Source: Planctomycetota bacterium
GTDB taxonomy: Bacteria > Planctomycetota > Planctomycetia > Pirellulales > PALSA-1355
Direction of reading: 5' to 3'
NCBI GenBank assembly: GCA_003389325.1
Contig: QQVE01000048.1
Coordinates: 1-64,000 of the forward strand
DNA length: 64,000 nt
Position numbers and translations under genes: made by a program. The notes beneath the pieces are model-generated. The model was not told the origin of the DNA and ran no database searches. It saw only the letters and a list, made by a program, of their open reading frames with translations. This document shows positions 26,543 through 35,025 of this stretch, piece by piece. Numbering within the stretch: the stretch's first letter is position 1; each line of letters begins with the position of its first letter.

Positions 26543-26632
26543 CGGTGCCATGCTCACCCTTGGGTGAGCATGCGATTCCTGGAGGTGCGCCTTTCAGCAT
26601 ACTCACGTAGGGCGTGCGCATGGCACCCCCGT
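26543..26632. terminator. Nested palindromic element / bidirectional terminator candidate
   Basis: An 11-bp perfect hairpin CATGCTCACCC-TT-GGGTGAGCATG (26550-26573) lies within a larger inverted repeat, GGTGCCATGC near 26545 and GCATGGCACC near 26620. It sits between the converging aldolase and GH65 genes. No U-run follows, so it may be an intergenic repeat that also stops transcription. Confidence 0.55.
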
Positions 26633-26678
26633 GCTTAGGATACCGAATTCCCGAAGCGCAGAAGGTTCGCGCCGCGAT

Positions 26679-29117
26679 TCAGCAATTGCCGTCGGCCGGC
26701 AGATCGAACACTTTTCGGTCGCCTTCGGAGAATTCGTACACCTCGCCGCAGACGCCGATCTTGGCCGGCAGCGAGGCCCCGCGCTCAAGCGCGATCTCCA
26801 GCTTGTCGCGAAGCAGCCGCACGCGCAGCGAATGCTCGTGAAACTGCAACTGCAGCCGAATCTCGGACAGCGCGTCGGGCAGGCACGGATTGAACCACAG
26901 CGTCTGATCGCGAATTTCGATGCCGGTGTGGCAGCGCTGGATGATGTCGACCGTGCCGGCCATGGCGCCGAGATGGATGCCTTCGGAGGTCGTGCCACCC
27001 TGAATGTCCGACACGTCGCTCTCCAGGGCCCGGCTGAACCAGTGCCACGCCTGCTCGCGATCGGATCGCGACAGCACCCAGGAGTGCACCACGCCGCTGA
27101 GCGTCGAGCCATGCGAGGTGCGCCCCATGTAGTAGTCGATGTTGCGGCGAATGGTCTCGTGGTCGAAGGGATACCCCAGCCGCTGGAACAGCCCGGCCAG
27201 CTCCTCGAACGAGAACAGGTAGAACAGCATCACCACGTCGGCCTGCTTGCTGGCCTTGTAGCGGTTCGCGCTGTCGCCCTGGGCCTCGAGCACGCGGTCG
27301 AGCCGGTGAATGTCGCCGTACTCGGCCCGGGCCCCCTCCCAGTCGAATTCCTTGAGCTTCTCGTATCCCTCGAACTGGCTGATGATGCCGTCGCCGTGAA
27401 ACGGCACGAACATCTGCCGGCTGATGTCGTCCCACCGCTTGAGCTCTTCGCCGCTGAGCTGCAACTGCTCGAGCAGTTCGTTGCGGCGATCCTCGGACAG
27501 CCAGTCGAGCGACTCAAGCGCCCGCTCGAGCGTCCAGGCGGCCAGCACGTTGGTGTAGGCGTTGTTGTTCAGTCCCTCGCTGTCGGTATCGGGATACTGC
27601 ACGTGGAACTCGTCGGGCCCGACGACGTTGTGGATCTCGAACCGCTCGCGCTGGACGTTGAAGGTGGCCATGCTGGCCCAGAAGCGGGCAATCTCCAGCA
27701 GCATCTCGGCGCCGTAGAACGCGAGAAACTCGAGATCGCGCGTGGCCTGAAAATACTGCCACACGTTCCAGGCGATGGCCGCGTTGACGTGCCGCTGGCG
27801 CTGCGTCAGATCGGGCAGCCAGCGCCCCGACTTGGGATTCAAGTGCAGCACCTGCGTCTCTTCGCGCCCGCTGGCGCCGCTCTGCCAGGGGTACATCGCC
27901 CCGCGAAATCCCGCCTCGCGCGCCAGCTCCCGGGCTTCGGAAATCCGCCGGTAGCGATACATCAACAACGAGCGGGTCAGCTCCGGAAACCGCAGGTTCA
28001 GGAAGGGGAAGATGAACAGCTCGTCCCAGAAAATGTGCCCCCGGTAGGCCTCGCCGTGGATGCCCCGAGCCGGCACGCCCGCATCGCGGTCGATCGAATT
28101 GAACGACGTGGTTTGCAGCAGGTGAAACACGTGCAGTCGCAGGATGAGCTGATGCCAGCCGTCGCCGTCGCGAATCTCGATGTCGGCGCGGTTCCACAGC
28201 CGCTTCCAGGCCAGCTCGTGGGTCTCGAGCAGCTCGCTGAAGTTGCCCGCCCGGTTGACGGCGCTTTTGGCCGCGATCGTCGGTTCGCTGATGGCGAAAT
28301 CGCGCGACGTGTAGATCGAGACGATTTTCTCGATGCGCAGCGGCTTTTCGCACTCGCACTCGACCACCAGCCGCTGCTCGACGATGCCCGAATCGTCCTG
28401 CAGGGTCTCGCGCTCGGCGACAGCCCGTTCGCCGTCGAAAAACGCCTGGGTCCGCGCGGCCTGGGTCATGCGAATGTGCGACTGGTTGGTTTGCACGGCC
28501 AGGTAGATGCCGTCTTCACCGACCTGTCCCGTTTCCAGCACTTCGAGGTGCTTGCTGCTCAGCTTGCGATAGCGGGCCACGCCGGAGTTGATCACCGAGC
28601 CGTCGAGCGCCGAGCGAATTTCCACCGGGCCCGACCAGTTTTCCGGCGTCAACTCCCACTGGATGGCCGCCAGGTTCGGCTCGCCCATGTGCACCAGCCG
28701 CCGCGAGACGAGCGTCGTCTCGCGCTGCCCCGCATGGCGAAACCGCATCCGCCGCTCGAGCACGCCGCGCTTCAGGTCGAGCGCCTGGCGGAACTCGAGC
28801 AGTTCGACCGAGTCGAGGTTGAACCATTCCTCCGACTCGCAGCGGAACGACAGACACAGCCAATTCGGCCAATTGACGAGGTCTTCGTTCTCGATGATTC
28901 GGCCCGAGACCTCGCTCTCCAGCCGGTTGTAGCCCCCGGAGATGTACGTGCCGGGATAGTGGGGGCCGCCGGCGCCGGCCTCTTCGGCGGCTCCGCGGGT
29001 GGCGAAGTAGCCGTTGCCCAGCGCGCACAGCGCCTCGCGTTTGGGCTGCTCACTGGCATCCCAATCCTCGTAGGTCAAGGTCCACGTATCGTAGCTCGTC
29101 CTGGCCTCGGCCATCAT
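26679..29117 (-). CDS. GH65 disaccharide phosphorylase (trehalose/maltose type)
   Basis: 812 residues, close to the ~770 usual for family 65. Domains: N-terminal beta-sandwich (residues ~1-270, with EALCALGNGYFATRG), linker, then an (alpha/alpha)6 barrel with GEAYRGHIFWDELFIFPFL near residue 355 and the catalytic acid Glu in VVGPDEFH near residue 500. The enzyme splits an alpha-glucoside with phosphate to glucose and beta-glucose-1-phosphate. AAGG precedes the ATG. It follows the beta-PGM/trehalose-phosphatase fusion by 10 bases, which favours trehalose or trehalose-6-phosphate as substrate. Confidence 0.88.
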   Translation of the reverse strand: MMAEARTSYDTWTLTYEDWDASEQPKREALCALGNGYFATRGAAEEAGAGGPHYPGTYISGGYNRLESEVSGRIIENEDLVNWPNWLCLSFRCESEEWFNLDSVELLEFRQALDLKRGVLERRMRFRHAGQRETTLVSRRLVHMGEPNLAAIQWELTPENWSGPVEIRSALDGSVINSGVARYRKLSSKHLEVLETGQVGEDGIYLAVQTNQSHIRMTQAARTQAFFDGERAVAERETLQDDSGIVEQRLVVECECEKPLRIEKIVSIYTSRDFAISEPTIAAKSAVNRAGNFSELLETHELAWKRLWNRADIEIRDGDGWHQLILRLHVFHLLQTTSFNSIDRDAGVPARGIHGEAYRGHIFWDELFIFPFLNLRFPELTRSLLMYRYRRISEARELAREAGFRGAMYPWQSGASGREETQVLHLNPKSGRWLPDLTQRQRHVNAAIAWNVWQYFQATRDLEFLAFYGAEMLLEIARFWASMATFNVQRERFEIHNVVGPDEFHVQYPDTDSEGLNNNAYTNVLAAWTLERALESLDWLSEDRRNELLEQLQLSGEELKRWDDISRQMFVPFHGDGIISQFEGYEKLKEFDWEGARAEYGDIHRLDRVLEAQGDSANRYKASKQADVVMLFYLFSFEELAGLFQRLGYPFDHETIRRNIDYYMGRTSHGSTLSGVVHSWVLSRSDREQAWHWFSRALESDVSDIQGGTTSEGIHLGAMAGTVDIIQRCHTGIEIRDQTLWFNPCLPDALSEIRLQLQFHEHSLRVRLLRDKLEIALERGASLPAKIGVCGEVYEFSEGDRKVFDLPADGNC

Positions 29118-29127
29118 CTTTACCTTG

Positions 29128-30687
29128 CTAGCCCTGCAACGAATCCAACAGCAACTGAAGAAACCGGGTCACCTCGGGGCAGTCTTTCACGTAGTAGGTC
29201 GCATGCGTGCTGGCCGCGGCATCGCCTACCCGGATGCCGATGCCCAGGCCCTGGTAGCGCAACGCGCGAAAGGCGTCTTCGTCGGTGACGTCGTCGCCGA
29301 CGTACATGATCGAAGCCTCGGGCCGCTTGTAGCCCAGCGCCTCGGCCAGCCATGTGACGGCAAAGCCCTTGTTCCACTCGACGTTCGGCTGCAGCTCGAA
29401 CACCTTCTTGCCCAGCAGCTTCCGCAGCCCGGTGTGCCGCGTGTCCACCTCGTCGACGGCTGCCGCCAGCTTGTCGACGTCGGCGTCGGACTCCACTTCG
29501 CGATAGTGCACGGCCAGCCCGAACCGCTTGCGCTCCAGATGGGCCCCCTCAATTTTGTCCGCCGCCTGGGTCAGCGTTTGCTCGGCCGCGTCGAGTTGCG
29601 GCACGGCGGCCTTGGCCTCTTCGTGCCGCATGACCATGCCGCCGGGGCCCTCGATGTCGTAGCCGTGGCTGCCGGCGTAGACGAGGTTGTCGACCTTCAC
29701 CATGTTCTGCACGTCGCGCAGGTCGCGGCCGCTAACGATGGCCACGGTAAACCGCTCGGCCAGCCGACCTAACAGGTCGCGCGTCTCGTCGGCCAGAATG
29801 GCTTCTTCGGGCCGACGCGCGATCGGCGTCAGCGTGCCGTCGTAGTCGAGAAACAGCGCCAACTCGCTGGCTTTCACGTGCGTGGCCAGCCAGCCCGCGT
29901 GGCTCAGTGCCGAGCAGGGGCGGCGCAGACAGTTTTCGTCGGGCGGGCAGTGCTTGGCGATTTGCAGCTCGCGCAGATCGCGCACCACGACGTCGGCCCC
30001 GGCGTCCCACAGGTCCTGGGCATCGTCCTCGCGATCGACGCCGGCCACCATGCCGAAATTGCCGGCCTTGCCCGACTGCACGCCCGAGATCGCATCCTCG
30101 ACGACGATCGCCTGGGCCGGGTCGACCCCGATCATCTTCGCCGCCTCGAGAAACACGTCGGGCGCCGGTTTGCCCTGGATGCCCATCCGCTGTGCGTCGT
30201 TGCCGTCGATCTTGGCGTCGAACAGCTTCAGCAGGTCGGCCTTGCGGAGAATCGCCTCGCAGTTGCGGCTCGACGAGATGACGGCCACCTTCCAGCCGTC
30301 GCGCTTCCAGTTCTCGATCTGCGCGACGGTGTCTTCGTAGGGTTCGACGCCGTCGGTTTCGAGCGCCTTGAGGAAGTACGCGTTTTTGCGGTTCCCCAGC
30401 CCGCACACGGTTTCCACGTCGCCGGCGTCGTCTGGTTCGCCCCAGGGCAGCTCGATGCCGCGCGATTGGAGAAAGCTTTTGACGCCGTCGTAGCGGGGCT
30501 TGCCGTCGAGGTACTCGCGGTAGTCGGTGCGGATGTCGAAGGGGGCCTGCGGTTCGCCCTCGTCGTTGGCCCGGCCTTCGAGGTACTCATCGAACATCGC
30601 CTTCCATGCGTGGGCATGCACTTTGGCCGTCTTGGTGATCACTCCGTCGGTGTCGAGAATGGCGGCCCGAAACTCGTGCATTTTCAT
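29128..30687 (-). CDS. Fused beta-phosphoglucomutase and trehalose-6-phosphatase
   Basis: 519 residues from ATG 30687, with GAGGAG upstream. Two HAD enzymes in one chain. Residues ~1-250 are beta-phosphoglucomutase-like: ILDTDGVITKT nucleophile motif, AVISSSRNCE, and VVEDAISGVQSGKAG. Residues ~280-515 are OtsB-like: LALFLDYDGTLTPIARRP, VSGRDLRDVQ and YVGDDVTDEDAF. Together with the downstream GH65 phosphorylase this gives a compact route: trehalose-6-phosphate to trehalose, phosphorolysis to beta-G1P, then glucose-6-phosphate. First gene of a two-gene operon. Confidence 0.88.
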   Translation of the reverse strand: MKMHEFRAAILDTDGVITKTAKVHAHAWKAMFDEYLEGRANDEGEPQAPFDIRTDYREYLDGKPRYDGVKSFLQSRGIELPWGEPDDAGDVETVCGLGNRKNAYFLKALETDGVEPYEDTVAQIENWKRDGWKVAVISSSRNCEAILRKADLLKLFDAKIDGNDAQRMGIQGKPAPDVFLEAAKMIGVDPAQAIVVEDAISGVQSGKAGNFGMVAGVDREDDAQDLWDAGADVVVRDLRELQIAKHCPPDENCLRRPCSALSHAGWLATHVKASELALFLDYDGTLTPIARRPEEAILADETRDLLGRLAERFTVAIVSGRDLRDVQNMVKVDNLVYAGSHGYDIEGPGGMVMRHEEAKAAVPQLDAAEQTLTQAADKIEGAHLERKRFGLAVHYREVESDADVDKLAAAVDEVDTRHTGLRKLLGKKVFELQPNVEWNKGFAVTWLAEALGYKRPEASIMYVGDDVTDEDAFRALRYQGLGIGIRVGDAAASTHATYYVKDCPEVTRFLQLLLDSLQG

Positions 30688-31165
30688 CGATAGAAGGTCT
30701 CCTCGCCCACGCGAGTCGCCCAGCGGTACGCGCGCCGGGATTGCCGCCATGGCGGAAACGGCACCTGGGAATTACTCGAAGCCCCCTGCTTGGCCGCCCA
30801 CCGGCAGAAGATCGCGTCGTGCCGTCGTCACCGCGGCATGTTGCGAAACATGCGACTGCGTCGCCTTGCACTGTAATTTACTAAGCGCGGGCTGTCCATG
30901 ATGCGGCCCGACATTTGGCCGAAGCGCCGCAAGGGGCGACGATTTCTTTCGAATCGACCGCTCAACTTTCCGCGAGAGTTGCAGCTTGCCGCAACGCTGC
31001 AAGCCGCACGATCAGCCCGCTCTGCCGACGACCAACTAGGACTCGATGTGCTCTGCTGGCACACCCGCCGCGTATGGCATCGCGCCGGGACCGCTGTTAT
31101 TGTGTCGTCCCGAGTCGCCCCACGCGTGCCAGCGGCGGCTGACGAAGCCGGTACGAAAGCCCAGG
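30688..31165. other. 478-base intergenic region between divergent genes
   Basis: No gene is visible. A 12-bp palindrome CCGCCATGGCGG lies at about 30744-30755. The region should contain promoters for the trehalose operon (leftward) and the GltS-like symporter (rightward), but no clear -35/-10 pair is evident. Confidence 0.4.
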
Positions 31166-32560
31166 ATGCTCGTCGACTACGCCTTGATCTCGGTGCTGCT
31201 GGTGGTGGGGCATCTGCTGCGCTACAACCTGCGGCCCCTGCAGCGGATCCACCTGCCCACGCCGATCATCGCCGGAGCGCTCGGGCTGGTCGGCGGCCAC
31301 CAGTTCTTGAACATCGTGCCCTTCGCGCGCGATGCCGACGGCCAGGTGGAACTGGCCGGCTATCCCGGCACGCTCGTGGCGCTGCTGTTCGCCACCTTAT
31401 TCCTGGGCGCCCGGCCGCGCAGTGCAGGAGCGCGCGATGCCGTGCGCCGAGTGGGCGACACGTTCTTCTACAATCTTGCCAGCGAAATGGGGCAATACGC
31501 CGTAGCCATGCTGTTCGGCCTGGCCGTTCTGGCTCCGCTTTTTGCAAGTCTCGACCCCGGGTTTGCCCTGATGCTGCCGGCCGGGTTCGCCGGCGGCCAC
31601 GGCACGGTCGCGGCCGTGGGCAACGTATTCGTCGAGCACGGCTGGGCCGACGCGCTGACCGTGGGCTACACGTTTGCCACCGTCGGCATGTTGGCCGGCA
31701 TCGTGGGCGGCATGCTGCTGGTGAACCTCGCCGTCAGACGAGGCTGGACGCGGCTGATCGCCTCCGACTACAAGCTGCCCGAGAGCACCCGCACCGGCTT
31801 CGTGCCCGCGGACGAACGCCGCGAGACGGGCCGCGAAACCACCAGCCCCACGGCGCTCGACACGCTGGCCTGGCACGCGGCGCTGGTGTTTTCGGCCGTG
31901 GGCATCGCGTACGGCGTCGACGTGCTGATTGGCGCGCTAACGACCGAAAATCACGGCGTGCCGCTGTTCGCGCTGGCCCTGCTGGCAGGAGCCGCGCTGC
32001 AGAAGTCGCTCGACGCTCTGGGGTTCGGCGCGTACGTCGATCGCGCCACCATGGAGCGGATCGGCTCGGGCCTCTCCGACTATCTGGTGGCCTTTGCCGT
32101 GGCGTCGATCGAGGTGGCCGTCGTCGTCGAGCACGCCGTGCCGCTGGTGCTGATGTGCCTGTTGGGCATCGCCTACTCGGTGCTGCTGCTGTGGTTCGTG
32201 GGCCGCAAGCTGATGCACAACTTCTGGTTCGAGCGGAGCCTGTTCGTCTACGGCTGGAACACGGGCATCGTGGGCATCGGCATCGCCCTGCTGCGCATCG
32301 TCGACCCGCGGCTGCGCAGCGGCACGCTCGAGGACTTCGGCGTGGCGTACGTGGGCGTGTCGTTCTTTGCCATCGGCATGATCGTGGCGTTGCCGCAACT
32401 GGTGGTGCGGGGCTACGTCGCGGCGCCGGCGGTCGTACTTGCCATCGGATGTGTAGCCTGTATTCTGTTGTCACGGTATCTTGTCGGCTGGTTTGCGATT
32501 CCGCCCGACCAGTTGCGGCCGGGCGAAGAGCCGCTGGCCGGCACGACCCCTTCGCCGTGA
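31166..32560 (+). CDS. gltS: GltS-like sodium/glutamate symporter
   Basis: 464 residues from ATG 31166; the frame extends 40 codons upstream without membrane-protein character, and no strong ribosome site decides the start. About 11-12 hydrophobic helices, with LLRYNLRPLQRIHLPTPIIAGALGL near the start and the LPAGFAGGHGTVAAVG pore-loop segment near residue 140 that is typical of ESS-family glutamate:Na+ symporters. The substrate is probably an acidic amino acid. An ornithine-cyclodeaminase-family gene begins 39 bases downstream, so the two are probably co-transcribed. Confidence 0.78.
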   Translation: MLVDYALISVLLVVGHLLRYNLRPLQRIHLPTPIIAGALGLVGGHQFLNIVPFARDADGQVELAGYPGTLVALLFATLFLGARPRSAGARDAVRRVGDTFFYNLASEMGQYAVAMLFGLAVLAPLFASLDPGFALMLPAGFAGGHGTVAAVGNVFVEHGWADALTVGYTFATVGMLAGIVGGMLLVNLAVRRGWTRLIASDYKLPESTRTGFVPADERRETGRETTSPTALDTLAWHAALVFSAVGIAYGVDVLIGALTTENHGVPLFALALLAGAALQKSLDALGFGAYVDRATMERIGSGLSDYLVAFAVASIEVAVVVEHAVPLVLMCLLGIAYSVLLLWFVGRKLMHNFWFERSLFVYGWNTGIVGIGIALLRIVDPRLRSGTLEDFGVAYVGVSFFAIGMIVALPQLVVRGYVAAPAVVLAIGCVACILLSRYLVGWFAIPPDQLRPGEEPLAGTTPSP

Positions 32561-32599
32561 ATCGCCGCGGTGCACGCACATTCTTCCGGACCGAGACCT

Positions 32600-33676
32600 A
32601 TGTCCACACCATCTGCCGACGACCATCACGCGATTCGCTTCACGTACCTCTCGCAAGAGACGCTCCTGCAGGCCGGCTGCCTCGACTTCACGCTGGCCAT
32701 GGACGCCGTGCGGCGCGTGATCATCGCGCATCGCAACAACCAGGTACTGTTTCCCGATAAGATCGTGCAGATCTTCGACGAGTCGACCCAGGAGCGGATC
32801 AACTGCCTGCCGGCCACGATGCGGCCCGAGAAGGTCTGCGGCATGAAGTGGGTGTCGGTCTTTCCCGCCAACGTCGACAAGTACGACTGCCAGAACCTCA
32901 CGGCCATCTTCGTGCTTTCGGAGATCGAGCGCGGCTTTCCGATCGCGGTGATGGAGGGCACGCTGGCCTCGAACATCCGCGTGGCCGCCATCGGCAGCCT
33001 GGCCGCCGACTACCTGGCGCCTAAGGAGCCCCGCGTGATCGGGTTCATCGGCGCGGGCGAACAGGCCAAGATGCACCTGTTGGCCATGAAGGTCGTGCGT
33101 CCCTCGCTCGAAGAGTGCCGCGTCTCGGCCAAGACGGCCCGCGAGGAAGAGCTGTTCATCGAGCAGATGTCGCGCATCGTGCCGGGCATGCGGTTCGTGC
33201 ACGCCAACACCAACGGCGAAGCGGCCACGGCCGAAGCCGACATCATCGTCACGGCCACCAGCGCCCAGGCCCCGCTGCTCAAGGCCGCCTGGATGAAGCC
33301 CGGTTCGTTTTACAGCCACATCGGCGGCTGGGAAGACGAGTACGCCGTGGCCAAGCAGTGCGACAAGATCGTCTGCGACGACTGGGAAACCGTCAAGCAC
33401 CGCACGCAAACGCTCAGCCGCATGTACAAAGACGGCGAGCTCACTGACGACGACATCTACTGCAACCTGGTCGATCTCGTGGCCGGCGACAAGCCGGGCC
33501 GCCAGCGCGACGACGAGCGCATCTACTTCGACGCCGTGGGGCTCTCGTTTTTCGACGTGGCCATCGCTTACGCCATGTACGAGCGGGCTGTCGACCGCGG
33601 CGTCGGCCAGCAACTCACGCTGCAGGAAACCACCATCTTCGAGCACGAGCATATCGCCGAGTGGGTGCGGCTGTAG
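32600..33676 (+). CDS. Ornithine cyclodeaminase / mu-crystallin family enzyme
   Basis: 358 residues from ATG 32600. The Rossmann motif VIGFIGAGEQAKMHLLAM is near residue 148. Family segments include GMKWVSVFPAN, ATSAQAPLLKAAWMKPGSF and VDLVAGDKPGR. Family members include ornithine cyclodeaminase, ketimine reductases, alanine dehydrogenase and SbnB-like enzymes, all NAD(P)-linked amino or imino acid converters. The specific reaction cannot be fixed. Linkage to a GltS-like symporter suggests an acidic or glutamate-derived amino acid. Confidence 0.82.
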   Translation: MSTPSADDHHAIRFTYLSQETLLQAGCLDFTLAMDAVRRVIIAHRNNQVLFPDKIVQIFDESTQERINCLPATMRPEKVCGMKWVSVFPANVDKYDCQNLTAIFVLSEIERGFPIAVMEGTLASNIRVAAIGSLAADYLAPKEPRVIGFIGAGEQAKMHLLAMKVVRPSLEECRVSAKTAREEELFIEQMSRIVPGMRFVHANTNGEAATAEADIIVTATSAQAPLLKAAWMKPGSFYSHIGGWEDEYAVAKQCDKIVCDDWETVKHRTQTLSRMYKDGELTDDDIYCNLVDLVAGDKPGRQRDDERIYFDAVGLSFFDVAIAYAMYERAVDRGVGQQLTLQETTIFEHEHIAEWVRL

Positions 33677-33724
33677 ATCAACAGCGCGGCGTCCTGCGCC
33701 GTATGGTCGCGAAGGAAGGTTCGA

Positions 33725-34855
33725 GTGTTCGGTAAAAGTATCGAGCTGTTCAAGCTCTTTGGCTTCTCGGTCAAGATCGACCTTAGTTGGGTCGTTATCG
33801 CCGTCCTCATCACGTGGACGCTGGCCAACGGGTTTTTCCCCCAGGCCTTTCCCGACCAGACGCCCGCCACGTACTGGGCGATGGGCGTGGCCGGCATGCT
33901 GGGATTGTTCGTGTCGATCGTGCTGCACGAGTTGTCCCACTCGCTCGTGGCCCGGCGGCACGGCATGCAGATGAAAGGCATCACGCTGTTCATCTTCGGC
34001 GGCGTAGCCGAAATGACCGACGAGCCGCCCAGCCCCAAGGCCGAGTTTCAGATGGCGATCGCCGGCCCGATTGCCAGCGTCGTCATCGCCGCGGTGTGCT
34101 TCGCCGTCTATCGCACCGGCGACGCGCTGGCGTGGCCCGTGCCCGTGGTGGGCGTGTTCGGCGAGCTGGCCCTGATCAACGCCGTGCTGGTCGCCTTCAA
34201 TCTCGTGCCGGCCTTTCCGCTCGACGGCGGACGCGTGCTGCGGGCGGCGCTATGGCATCTGCAAGGAAACATTCGCCGGGCCACGCGGATCACCTCGCAG
34301 ATCGGCGCCGGCTTCGGCATCTTTCTGATCATCCTGGGCGTGATCAGCTTCATCAGCGGCAACTTCATCGGCGGCATGTGGTACTTTCTGATCGGCATGT
34401 TCCTCCGCGGCGCCGCCCAGATGTCGTACCAGCAGTTGATCGTCCGCCGGGCTCTCGAGGGCGAGCCGGTGAGCCGCTTCATGAAGACCGATCCGGTCAC
34501 CGTGCCGCCGGAGCTGCCGCTTGCGCAACTCGTCGACCAGTACGTCTATCACCACCACTTCAAAATGTATCCGGTCGTGGACCACGGCCGCCTGCTGGGC
34601 TGCGTCACCACGCGCCACGTCCGCGACGTGCCCCGCGACGAGTGGACCACCCGCACCGTGGGCGACATCGTCGATGCCTGTTCCGAGGCCAACACGATGC
34701 CTCCAACCCTGGACGCCATGGAGGCACTCACCCGCATGAACCAGAACCAGGCCTCGCGGGCCATGGTCGTCGAAAACGGCACGCTGGTGGGCGTGATCTC
34801 GCTCAAGGACATGATGCAGTTCCTGTCCACCAAGATCGAGCTGGAAGGCAACTAG
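33725..34855 (+). CDS. Site-2 protease family (M50) peptidase with CBS domains
   Basis: 376 residues from GTG 33725, with AAGGAAGG upstream. Four to six membrane helices carry the zinc motif HELSH near residue 60 and the second motif NLVPAFPLDGGR near residue 158, whose Asp completes the metal site. The C-terminal half (residues ~235-370) has two CBS units (PVTVPPELPLAQLVDQYV; PPTLDAMEALTRMNQNQASRAMVV). This is the SpoIVFB/Rip-type intramembrane protease with a nucleotide-sensing domain. The substrate, often a membrane-bound anti-sigma factor, is not encoded nearby. Confidence 0.88.
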   Translation: MFGKSIELFKLFGFSVKIDLSWVVIAVLITWTLANGFFPQAFPDQTPATYWAMGVAGMLGLFVSIVLHELSHSLVARRHGMQMKGITLFIFGGVAEMTDEPPSPKAEFQMAIAGPIASVVIAAVCFAVYRTGDALAWPVPVVGVFGELALINAVLVAFNLVPAFPLDGGRVLRAALWHLQGNIRRATRITSQIGAGFGIFLIILGVISFISGNFIGGMWYFLIGMFLRGAAQMSYQQLIVRRALEGEPVSRFMKTDPVTVPPELPLAQLVDQYVYHHHFKMYPVVDHGRLLGCVTTRHVRDVPRDEWTTRTVGDIVDACSEANTMPPTLDAMEALTRMNQNQASRAMVVENGTLVGVISLKDMMQFLSTKIELEGN

Positions 34856-35025
34856 CGCCGGCTGCCCGGCAAGCTTACGGACGCTCCAGCCGCGCGGACG
34901 ACGCACCCGCCCTAGCGCCGGCGTGCTCCGCTTTCGACTGGGCCCTCCGAGCGGTGCGCAGCTCCCTCAAAAGGTTGACGGCCCCACGTCGACTCGCTCA
35001 ACTGTTGGAAACCGGGAGCACGACC

